Shown here: piece by piece, positions 57,550 to 64,000 of the stretch
Numbering within the stretch: position 1 is the stretch's first letter
Layout of the letters: every line of letters begins with the position of its first letter
Assembly: GCA_963711495.1 (NCBI GenBank)
Contig: CAVQEK010000004.1
Span: forward strand, 2,604,001-2,668,000
Direction: 5' to 3'
DNA: 64,000 bases
Source of the DNA: CAVQEK01 sp963711495
GTDB taxonomy: Bacteria > Bacteroidota > Bacteroidia > Cytophagales > Cyclobacteriaceae
Made by a program: the position numbers and the translations under genes
Notes under the pieces: model-generated
Told to the model about the DNA's origin: nothing
What the model saw: only the letters and a program-made list of their open reading frames with translations
Databases searched by the model: none

Positions 57550-58293
57550 ATGAAAACAGTAAAAAATTACTCAACTATTACATTAATACTAATAGTACTT
57601 TTTAGTTTGACATCTAACAATGCTAAAGCGCAATTAAGAACGCCTAGTTCGGTAGGAACATATGAAAAAGGCACTGTAACGCTGGAAAATAGGGATGAGG
57701 TTAATGGATATATATTTATTGATATGATGAATCCTCAGGAATTTCAAAAAAGGGTTAACCTGATTGACGAGAAAACCTATGAGGCTTACCAAGCAGGGGA
57801 AGATGTAGATAAAGACGCTGTGGTTTATGATGCCAAGGATGTGCAAAGTTTTACCCTTGAAAATGGTAAAAAATTCAAACAGGCAAAATATGTCAATCTA
57901 TTTGCTAAAAGAAAACAAGACCAAATTCCTAAAAGGCTTTTGTTAGAAGTTGTTACGGAAGGAAAGATTACCGTTTTTAAAAAGTATCACCACACCCAGG
58001 GGATTGTTACTTCCCACTTACCTGACCGTACGAAGGTCAGTGATGCTGATTATGTCAAATGGCAGGAAAACAACTTTGAGATTCTTTCCCAGAAAGAAGG
58101 AGAGGAGGCAATAAATATGTCTACCATCAATATAAAGAAGCTTGTCGGCGATAATAAAACTGTTTTAACCAATTACGCTAAAAACAAATATGGTTTTAGA
58201 GATCTTTTTATTAAGGGTCCTGTCTTTGAATCCAGCTTCCAACTGGATGCGTTAGAGGCTTTCACCAGAATGGTAGAAGATTATAATAAATAA
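57550..58293 (+). CDS. Cassette 8 exported protein
   Basis: This 247-residue protein has a signal peptide (ITLILIVLFSLTSNNAKAQ) and is otherwise not recognised; its start TYEKGTVTLENRDEVNGYI suggests beta strands. It is the only gene in a cassette of 1120 bases (57418-58537) and is followed by a strong terminator. Confidence 0.72.
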   Translation: MKTVKNYSTITLILIVLFSLTSNNAKAQLRTPSSVGTYEKGTVTLENRDEVNGYIFIDMMNPQEFQKRVNLIDEKTYEAYQAGEDVDKDAVVYDAKDVQSFTLENGKKFKQAKYVNLFAKRKQDQIPKRLLLEVVTEGKITVFKKYHHTQGIVTSHLPDRTKVSDADYVKWQENNFEILSQKEGEEAINMSTINIKKLVGDNKTVLTNYAKNKYGFRDLFIKGPVFESSFQLDALEAFTRMVEDYNK

Positions 58294-58319
58294 CAATAGT
58301 TAGAATTTATTACACTATT

Positions 58320-58357
58320 AGAAGAGACGACCTTTAAAGGTCATCTCTTCTTGTTTT
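58320..58357 (+). terminator. Rho-independent terminator in cassette 8
   Basis: AGAAGAGACGACC and GGTCATCTCTTCT pair along 13 bases with one mismatch around TTTAAA, followed by TGTTTTT. It lies 27 bases after the stop codon. Confidence 0.88.
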
Positions 58358-58484
58358 TATGAAAACAAGAAGAGATATAAATCAGATTAACTTACCTTAT
58401 ACCATTTCCTTAATGAGCTTACTGTGAGGTTTTATATTCTTTGAATACATTAACTATACCCTTGATAAATTTAGATAAAAAAAA

Positions 58485-58543
58485 GCCGCTAATAACTAAG
58501 CATTCGTGTGGCCGATAGGCCCAACATGAATGCAGTGTTGACA
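58485..58543 (+). other. attC site of cassette 8
   Basis: R'' GCCGCTAATAAC matches, apart from an inserted TA, the reverse complement of GTTTAGCGGC at the cassette's start (57417). Short arms AAGCATTCGTGT and ACATGAATGCAGT flank GGCC-GATA-GGCC. It is about 59 bp. The same sequence plus 80 further bases recurs at 60,315. Confidence 0.8.
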
Positions 58544-58791
58544 AATCCGGGGTATCTATGGGTAATCAGTTAATTTTTATGAAATCTGAGAAGGGGTTTG
58601 GGGCGGCGATTTGATAGCTGTATCGCTAGCGGGTTAGTCGGTTTTAGGTTTCAATCACTGATCTCACTATTGCAGTATCTTTCATTTCCGGGATTTTGTT
58701 TTTGGGTATAGCTGTCCTGTTACGAGCGGGGTCGTAGAAAAAAAAACTATATTTTCAACATTTCCATTGGTCAGGGGGTGGGCCGCGTTCA

Positions 58792-58957
58792 TCAAAAACG
58801 ATGATAATGCAAATAATCCAGGATGGCATCATCATCCAACTCCAGCAGATCACACTGTAGATACAAAGCCATATGGGCCAGGCAACAGGCGTAGTTGGTA
58901 AGGGTGCTTTGGCTTTTTCCGGCAAGAACTACCGATCTGTGAAGCTTTTGTACTGAA
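58792..58957 (-). pseudogene. Tyrosine recombinase fragment (IS91-associated type)
   Basis: On the minus strand the frame reads KLHRSVVLAGKSQSTLTN followed by a SAM-like helix pair ending in DDAILDYLHYHRF and a stop. It corresponds to the N-terminal domain of recombinases such as that at 51876-52808. The flanking bases (58,358-59,090) look like degenerate IS DNA. It lies inside cassette 9, whose right border again is GTTCAAC. Confidence 0.65.
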
Positions 58958-59093
58958 CAGAAAAACCAGGCACATTTTTACATGCCTTTTCAATGATGGT
59001 GTTACTTTTTTTTCATAGCTTAATCTTTATCTTTTGTAGTGAATCATCCTCCTAAGTTAGAAACTTTCCAAAGCTTCCGACCAAGGAGTATTT

Positions 59094-59223
59094 GTTCAAC
59101 AATGTATAAAAATAATAGCCGAGATAGTGCTAAATTCAAAGGTTGTAGCCCGTTTAAACTTTCTTGTACATTGACAGGGAGGTGCCACGCAGTCGGCTCC
59201 TATTCTTATACTCACCGTTGCCA
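59094..59223 (+). other. attC site of cassette 9
   Basis: R'' GTTCAAC, arms GTATAAAAATAATAGCCGA and TCGGCTCCTATTCTTATAC pair with few mismatches. The right junction is G|TTGCC at 59217. Its left border is the same GTTCAACAATGTATAAA as in cassette 6. Confidence 0.8.
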
Positions 59224-59266
59224 AACATAATGAAAGAGAGACAGACAACAATAACAATTAGAAAAT

Positions 59267-60307
59267 ATGATTTCACCACTATTTAATCATTTACTAATCC
59301 CATACATTATAGCATTGTTTTTAGCAATAACAATGGGAGGAAGTGGGACAGCGCCAGCATTTTCTGCTGCATATGGAGCTAACGTAGTTAGAAAAAGTAT
59401 AATACCTGGATTATTTGGTATTATGGTTTTCTTAGGTGCTATTATCGCAGGAAAAGGAACAGCAACAACTATTGGGAAAGACATTTTAGCACCCGATACA
59501 ATGACATTTGTTGTTGTCTCAATTATACTCTTTTCGGTTGCGGTTTCACTTTTAATTGCGAATTTGTTTGGAATACCTCAATCAACAAGTCAATCGACAA
59601 TTTTATCTATAACAGCAGTTTCTATATATTTTCATGAATTTAATTCTCAGAAGCTATTTCTTGAAATTATTCCTACTTGGTTTGTTTTACCAATTATTTC
59701 GTTTTTCATAAGCTTATTTATTGGAAAATATATCTATCGTCCTATGAGAAAAAGAGGACTAACAATGCCAAGAGCACAAAATGAGAATCTTAAACCTGTT
59801 TATAATGGCATTTTAGTAATTGTGTCTCTCTATGTTGCATTTTCAATTGGTGCCAATAATGTTGCAAATGCAGCTGGTCCTATTGCATCAATGACAACTA
59901 ACGAACTTAATATTTCATTAGAGGATAATTTTATTTTAATTATGATTCTTTCAACCTTAATAGTGGCACCAGCTTTTGGAATAGGCAGTTCAATTTTTGG
60001 ACATAAAATTCTTAAAAACACCGGAAAAGAGATTGTTTTGTTTGGAAAATTTGAGGCAGTTGTAATATCATTTGTATCGGCAAGTCTTCTATTATTTGCA
60101 TCAATTACCAAGGGGATTCCTACATCTTTGGTACAGTTGAATGTAGCAGCAATTTTAGGTATTGGTGTTGCTAAATTAGGAACTAAAAATATTTTCAGGA
60201 AAACAGAAGTTAAAAGATTCTTTTTAATGTGGATTATAGCACCTATGATTGCATTCAGTCTTTCTTTGTTGCTTGTTTTCCTTGCTGATAAAAATGGATT
60301 GATATAG
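59267..60307 (+). CDS. PiT-family inorganic anion permease (cassette 10)
   Basis: This 346-residue protein has about ten membrane helices. The C-terminal PiT signature is intact (SIGANNVANAAGPIAS); the N-terminal copy is altered (GGSGTAPAFSAAYGANVV), lacking the GAND core. Family members import phosphate, or sulfate in CysP. It fills its cassette (59218-60368) alone. No Pho-box-like site is evident. An ion permease as a cassette gene is uncommon. Confidence 0.85.
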   Translation: MISPLFNHLLIPYIIALFLAITMGGSGTAPAFSAAYGANVVRKSIIPGLFGIMVFLGAIIAGKGTATTIGKDILAPDTMTFVVVSIILFSVAVSLLIANLFGIPQSTSQSTILSITAVSIYFHEFNSQKLFLEIIPTWFVLPIISFFISLFIGKYIYRPMRKRGLTMPRAQNENLKPVYNGILVIVSLYVAFSIGANNVANAAGPIASMTTNELNISLEDNFILIMILSTLIVAPAFGIGSSIFGHKILKNTGKEIVLFGKFEAVVISFVSASLLLFASITKGIPTSLVQLNVAAILGIGVAKLGTKNIFRKTEVKRFFLMWIIAPMIAFSLSLLLVFLADKNGLI

Positions 60308-60314
60308 GAATTAC

Positions 60315-60374
60315 GTTTGGTAATAACAAAGCATTCGTGTGGCCGATAGGCCCAACATGAATGCAGTGTTGACA
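60315..60374 (+). other. attC site of cassette 10
   Basis: R'' GTTTGGTAATAAC matches, apart from an inserted TA and one transition, the reverse complement of GTTGCCAAAC at the cassette's start (59217). The core is identical to the attC at 58485, and identity continues to about 60,453. Confidence 0.8.
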
Positions 60375-60584
60375 AATCCGGGGTATCTATGGGTAATCAG
60401 TTAATTTTTATGAAGTCTGAGAAGGGGTTTGGGGCGGCGATTTGATAGCTGTATGGATATTCCGGGTAACACAACCTCCCCATAGTGCAGGGCCGTTAGG
60501 GCTAATGGTGCGGCAGTGGTCCATTGAAGCGATTACTTATAAATACCTATTTCATTGATTGATTAAAAATGGTATTTTTGGATT

Positions 60585-60875
60585 ATGAGAACTTTACAAG
60601 AAATAAAAAATACCTTGAGTAGGCATAAGAATAGATTATTCCTCGACTACCCCATAAAATCTATGGCGATTTTTGGTTCTTATTCTCGCAAAGAACAAAA
60701 TGATACAAGTGATTTAGATATTCTTGTTGAGTTTTCTGATAGGATTGGAATACGATTTATTGATCTGGCCGATGATCTTGAAAGTATTGTTGGATTTAAA
60801 GTAGATCTAGTTTCAAAAAAAGGCGTTAAGGAAAAGTATTTAAGATCAATCGATTCTGAATTAATATATGTTTAA
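60585..60875 (+). CDS. MNT-type nucleotidyltransferase antitoxin (cassette 12)
   Basis: This 96-residue minimal nucleotidyltransferase has GSYSRKEQNDTSDLDILVEF, the GSx10DxD active site. In MntA-HepT pairs it adds AMP to the HEPN toxin and neutralises it. It overlaps the HEPN gene by eight bases. The cassette starts G|TTAGGGCTA at 60495. Confidence 0.9.
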   Translation: MRTLQEIKNTLSRHKNRLFLDYPIKSMAIFGSYSRKEQNDTSDLDILVEFSDRIGIRFIDLADDLESIVGFKVDLVSKKGVKEKYLRSIDSELIYV

Positions 60876-61218
60876 GCGAGATACGATATTACTTTTAGAT
60901 GATATGTTGCAATCAGCACAAAAGATTAAGCGATATACGTCAGACCTCGACTTTGACTCATTTATGTCTGATGATAAAACAATGGATGCAGTTGTGCGTA
61001 ATTTTGAGATTATCGGGGAAGCTGCAAATCGCATTGATCCAGATTTTCAAAAGAATAACACTGAAATTGAATGGAAAAGGATTCGTGGATTTCGGAATAG
61101 GATTGTTCATGAATATTTTGGCATTGACTACGAAATCGTTTGGGAGATTATAGAGTCATATTTAGACGAGATGATTGATTGGCTTGAAACAATAGTTGAT
61201 AATAATAAAGCCACATAG
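60868..61218 (+). CDS. HEPN-domain toxin (DUF86, HepT-like)
   Basis: This 116-residue protein has the HEPN RNase motif Rx4HxY in RNRIVHEYF, preceded by FEIIGEAANRI. It is the toxin partner of the upstream nucleotidyltransferase. Its TAG stop codon lies within the R'' box TAGCCCTAAC of the cassette's attC, so gene and recombination site are fused as tightly as possible. Confidence 0.9.
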   Translation: MFKRDTILLLDDMLQSAQKIKRYTSDLDFDSFMSDDKTMDAVVRNFEIIGEAANRIDPDFQKNNTEIEWKRIRGFRNRIVHEYFGIDYEIVWEIIESYLDEMIDWLETIVDNNKAT

Positions 61219-61347
61219 CCCTAACAAATAGTATAGCCAATAAGGGTTTCAGCAGTTTGCAAAGGTTTGTAGCCCGCTTCTACTTTTTGTGTACCTTGAC
61301 AAGAAATCACCCGCAATCCCTTACTGTCCATACCGCCAACGTTGGTA
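61216..61347 (+). other. attC site of cassette 12
   Basis: R'' TAGCCCTAAC is a perfect 10-base reverse complement of GTTAGGGCTA at the cassette's start. Arms GTATAGCCAATAAGGG and CCCTTACTGTCCATAC pair with a few mismatches. Right junction G|TTGGTAGC at 61341. Confidence 0.88.
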
Positions 61348-61392
61348 GCAATGGGTGGATTGCGAAACAAATTAAGTTAAGCGAATAAGATT

Positions 61393-62379
61393 GTGAATAT
61401 GAAAAAAATAGGGAAACGGATTGTCATATCATTATTGATGAGTTTCATCCTATACATAATTGCTTGTTTTGTTCTTATTTACTTGCCGACTTCTAAAGGA
61501 AAAAATATTAAGAACTACGATTACAGTTCAATCGATAAACATTCAAACTCTCCACTCGGAAAGAAGCAATGGATTAAAACAAGAGACGGCTCCGAGATAT
61601 TCAGCAGAGTTTATAAGAGCAACAATAAAGACGTAATGATTTTAATTCATGGTTCAGGTTCTGAAAGTAGATATTTAGCAAGTTTAGCTCATTCAATTGC
61701 CGACAATAACATTGCAACTGTACTTACTCCTGATTTAAGAGGTCATGGTGAAAACAATGGCAAAAAAGGGGATATTAATTATATCGGACAATTGGAAGAT
61801 GACCTTGAAGATTTCATTGCGTACAGCAAGAATAATCTTGGTGCTGAAAAAATATTTTTAGCAGGACATTCTTCCGGTGGTGGATTGGTTTTGAAGTACA
61901 TAGGGAATCCAAAGAATACAAAAGTTGATAAAGCGATCATGCTCGCTCCGTATTTAGGATATGATGCGCCAACGGTTAAACCCAACAGTGGCGGTTGGGT
62001 AACTGTCGCGTTGAAAAGAATAATTGGGTTGTCGATGTTGAATAAAATTGGCATAACCGCACTGAATGGATTGCCTGTCTTGTTTTTCAATCGTCCTGAT
62101 GCTTATAATGACAAACTACAAGTTCCTTCGTATTCATTTCGAATGACTATCGATTTTACTCCTGACGATTATAAACAAGATGTGAAAAATATAAATATTC
62201 CCTGTTTGGTTTTGGTTGGCGCACAAGACGAGAGTTTTTATCCCGAACAATTTAAGATTGCATTTAAGCCAGCAGGCAAATTCGTTAAGACAGAAATATT
62301 GGGCGAGACGAATCATTTGAATATTGTGAATAGCGAAGTGTCATTTGAACGAATTGCAAAATGGATGAAAGAGCATTGA
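61393..62379 (+). CDS. Membrane-anchored alpha/beta hydrolase (cassette 13)
   Basis: This 328-residue serine hydrolase has one N-terminal membrane helix (ISLLMSFILYIIACFVLIYL). The oxyanion loop is ILIHGSGSE, the nucleophile Ser in LAGHSSGGG, and the catalytic Asp and His are likely in GAQDESFYP and GETNHLNIV. It resembles lysophospholipase-like hydrolases. Substrate unknown. It is the sole gene of cassette 61342-62528. Confidence 0.85.
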   Translation: MNMKKIGKRIVISLLMSFILYIIACFVLIYLPTSKGKNIKNYDYSSIDKHSNSPLGKKQWIKTRDGSEIFSRVYKSNNKDVMILIHGSGSESRYLASLAHSIADNNIATVLTPDLRGHGENNGKKGDINYIGQLEDDLEDFIAYSKNNLGAEKIFLAGHSSGGGLVLKYIGNPKNTKVDKAIMLAPYLGYDAPTVKPNSGGWVTVALKRIIGLSMLNKIGITALNGLPVLFFNRPDAYNDKLQVPSYSFRMTIDFTPDDYKQDVKNINIPCLVLVGAQDESFYPEQFKIAFKPAGKFVKTEILGETNHLNIVNSEVSFERIAKWMKEH

Positions 62380-62402
62380 AAAAAAAGAAGGCGGAACCCA
62401 CT

Positions 62403-62534
62403 GCCACCAACACGCGGTATGCCCAATAAGGGTTTAAGTGGTATGCAAAGGTTTGTAGCCCGCTTCTACTTTTTGTGTACCTTGACAAGAAATCACCCGC
62501 AATCCCTTACTGGCCATATTGTCAACCGTTCAGA
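62403..62534 (+). other. attC site of cassette 13
   Basis: R'' GCCACCAAC differs by one base from the reverse complement of GTTGGTAGC at the cassette's start. The core is about 90% identical to the attC of cassette 12, so both belong to one attC family. Confidence 0.82.
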
Positions 62535-62704
62535 GCAATACTCCGCTACGCTCCGTATCGCTCTGAACGTGCGGGCGGCTCCGCCGCTTGTTCAGACCTG
62601 CACTTCGCTACGCTCCGTACAGCTCCGAACAAACGGCTAAATGTCATATCCCTTTCAAGACACTCCGTATCTTTTCAGGAATACGACATTTAGCCGCCCG
62701 CACG
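62529..62704 (+). mobile_element. Gene-less 176-bp integron cassette, copy 3
   Basis: Same length and G|TT borders as copies 1 and 2, with a few substitutions (for example CGCTACGCTCC in place of CGCTTTGCTCC). Its attC spans 62560-62710. Confidence 0.85.
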
Positions 62705-62727
62705 TTGTGCTTAAGCCATCGATATAA

Positions 62728-62874
62728 AAAATAGGCACTTGCAAAAATGATTCAGACATCTTCAGAATTTCGATTAATGAAATAGAAAAAGAAAAAAAGA
62801 TTTATGACCTTACTGAATTATTTAATGGACAGATAAGAATAATTATTGATCAAGAAATAAAAGCCAAAGTATAA
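62728..62874 (+). pseudogene. C-terminal gene remnant in cassette 15
   Basis: An open frame without a start codon reads DIFRISINEIEKEKKIYDL and ends in IIIDQEIKAKV. It looks like a real protein tail, e.g. of a helical small protein. Its stop codon sits in the R'' box AAGTATAAC. The cassette (62705-62980) seems to have lost its 5' half. Confidence 0.45.
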
Positions 62875-62986
62875 CACGGACGGTATAATTTATGGGTCCA
62901 TTACAGTTTCCCGGCTAAAGCTAAAGTCATGCTGCCAAGTGTTACGTCGAGTAACGACTACTAACCAGACTACCGGGCCGTTATCA
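62867..62986 (+). other. Probable attC site of cassette 15
   Basis: R'' AAGTATAAC pairs along nine bases, counting two G-T wobbles, with GTTGTGCTT at the cassette's start (62704). Arms CGGACGGTA and TACCGGGCCG pair imperfectly. Right junction G|TTATC at 62980. Confidence 0.6.
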
Positions 62987-63060
62987 TAAATGGAAAGATG
63001 ATAATCTGGTAACAAATGAAAAGGAAAAAACAAATTATTGTCAAAATTAAAGTTTCAATT

Positions 63061-64000
63061 ATGAAAAAGAGCATTTTATTATTGGTATTATTTACTATAC
63101 CTCTGGTACAGGGATTGTTTGGCCAGATATCCTCTGATGCCAATGTTTCGGACAATAAACCCATATGGGAATTTGTCGGGAATAAATACAACAAAAATGC
63201 AATGACAGCTGAGCTGGCAGGTAATATCTTCAAAAATACAGATGTATACAAAACATTTTTCGTGAGTGCTTATCAGGAGCTTTATGGAGTTAGTCTTAAA
63301 GGACGTGCCGTCATACCGGAACCATCTGTTTATGATATCAAAGGACTCCAGGCTTATTCATACTGGACTTATGTCAGCGGATTAGAATATGATAAAGAAA
63401 TGAAAATAATACAGGGAGTTACCCGGAACATCGGTAGAGCAGTCCTGCAGGTCAACGATCTTCGTGGCATACTGGAAGATGTGTCCGGAGAATTTGAAAT
63501 TAATGGTACACCCATACAGGTATTCAAACTGGCACACGAATTAAAAGATCCTAACGGTTTAAAGGCATTCGAAGCATTCGGGCATGAGAACTGTGTAGCG
63601 TATTTATTTACCCATGATAATAAACTACCCTATCGTTTCCTGACACGAAAAGAATACCTGACCATGATTAAAAACCACTGGCAGAAAGAAATGGGAACAG
63701 GAATGGCATCCATAGATGAATCGGAGAAACAAATGTTGGATATGATTGAGAATGCCAAAAAAGAATATACCGGAGAATTGCGTGACAATATGCTTAAAGA
63801 ATTGAATTCTCAACTGGAACAATACCGCAAAAGAAAAGGAAGTAATAGCCAAAAACTTAATTCGGGTGTGCAGCTTGAACTCGATAGTATTGAATACGCT
63901 TTTAGGCATTATTCCGAAGAACAGCTAAATAAACCTGCTATACCCAAAGCCGATGATGTTTATCGGGGGTTCATCAACGAAAAGGAAGGAGGTTATAATT
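63061..64000 (+). CDS. Exported protein of unknown function, cut by the window edge
   Basis: The frame is open from the ATG at 63061 to the last base (313 residues so far). It has a signal peptide (ILLLVLFTIPLVQGLFGQ). The body is alpha/beta with a long charged helical stretch near residues 215-270 (MIENAKKEYTGELRDNML...). No family recognised. It may be the gene of the next cassette (G|TTATC at 62980) or the first gene beyond the array. Confidence 0.7.
   Translation, partial: MKKSILLLVLFTIPLVQGLFGQISSDANVSDNKPIWEFVGNKYNKNAMTAELAGNIFKNTDVYKTFFVSAYQELYGVSLKGRAVIPEPSVYDIKGLQAYSYWTYVSGLEYDKEMKIIQGVTRNIGRAVLQVNDLRGILEDVSGEFEINGTPIQVFKLAHELKDPNGLKAFEAFGHENCVAYLFTHDNKLPYRFLTRKEYLTMIKNHWQKEMGTGMASIDESEKQMLDMIENAKKEYTGELRDNMLKELNSQLEQYRKRKGSNSQKLNSGVQLELDSIEYAFRHYSEEQLNKPAIPKADDVYRGFINEKEGGYN

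Overview
The window is a Bacteroidota chromosome segment. Evidence: a TAnnTTTG-type promoter box, SpII lipoproteins, fused ResB-CcsA (System II) cytochrome maturation, DUF5777-type barrel, a secreted hemicellulase locus, IS66/IS21/IS91 elements. A Saprospirales-like environmental bacterium is a reasonable guess, but no rRNA or marker gene is present to settle it.

Region 1 (0.2-18.7 kb) is a heme and cytochrome locus. HemX-like/CcsA, hemA and hemG supply heme. Then come a collagen-tethered multiheme lipoprotein, a divergent FNR-like regulator with a CxxCxxC cluster, and a tight operon: EB_dh/cytochrome c lipoprotein, CX4CH cytochrome lipoprotein, DUF5777-type barrel, Tat-exported 4x[4Fe-4S] protein, NrfD-like quinol protein, an unknown anchor and a monoheme cytochrome. 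A heptaheme NapC/NirT protein, the 1043-residue CcsBA maturase and an SDR follow. No molybdopterin catalytic subunit is present, so this looks like an electron-transfer conduit controlled by low oxygen. A perfect FNR box (TTGAT-N4-ATCAA) lies upstream of the multiheme gene.

Region 2 (18.8-31.5 kb) holds a truncated GIY-YIG gene with its partner, then a hemicellulose locus (GH67 alpha-glucuronidase, GH31 alpha-xylosidase-like, GH2 beta-galactosidase-like), an ECF sigma/anti-sigma-like pair, and two unusual repeat arrays (22.0-23.05 kb and 31.45-32.0 kb).

Region 3 (32-38 kb) holds an ABC transporter pair, an amidohydrolase, an alpha/beta hydrolase lacking its nucleophile, and a TPR-LuxR regulator.

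Region 4 (38,457 to the right edge) is the main discovery: an integron-type gene-cassette array with no integrase in the window. I can delimit about 15 cassettes. At nearly every boundary a G|TT junction occurs. The first 6-10 bases of the cassette are the reverse complement of the R'' box (ending AAC) at that same cassette's far end, as expected if each cassette was once a circle closed at attC. All cassette genes are on the + strand. Contents: three near-identical 176-bp gene-less cassettes; a proteasome-fold-like protein; lipoproteins; a nuclease/P-loop NTPase giant protein (split by an IS66 remnant) with a GNAT; a nuclease-RecQ fusion with a membrane coiled-coil partner; a PiT-type permease; an MNT-HEPN toxin-antitoxin pair; a membrane-anchored hydrolase; and a secreted protein cut by the right edge. 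An IS91-type element, itself interrupted by an IS21 element with a 5-bp duplication, sits exactly between the complementary ends of one cassette.
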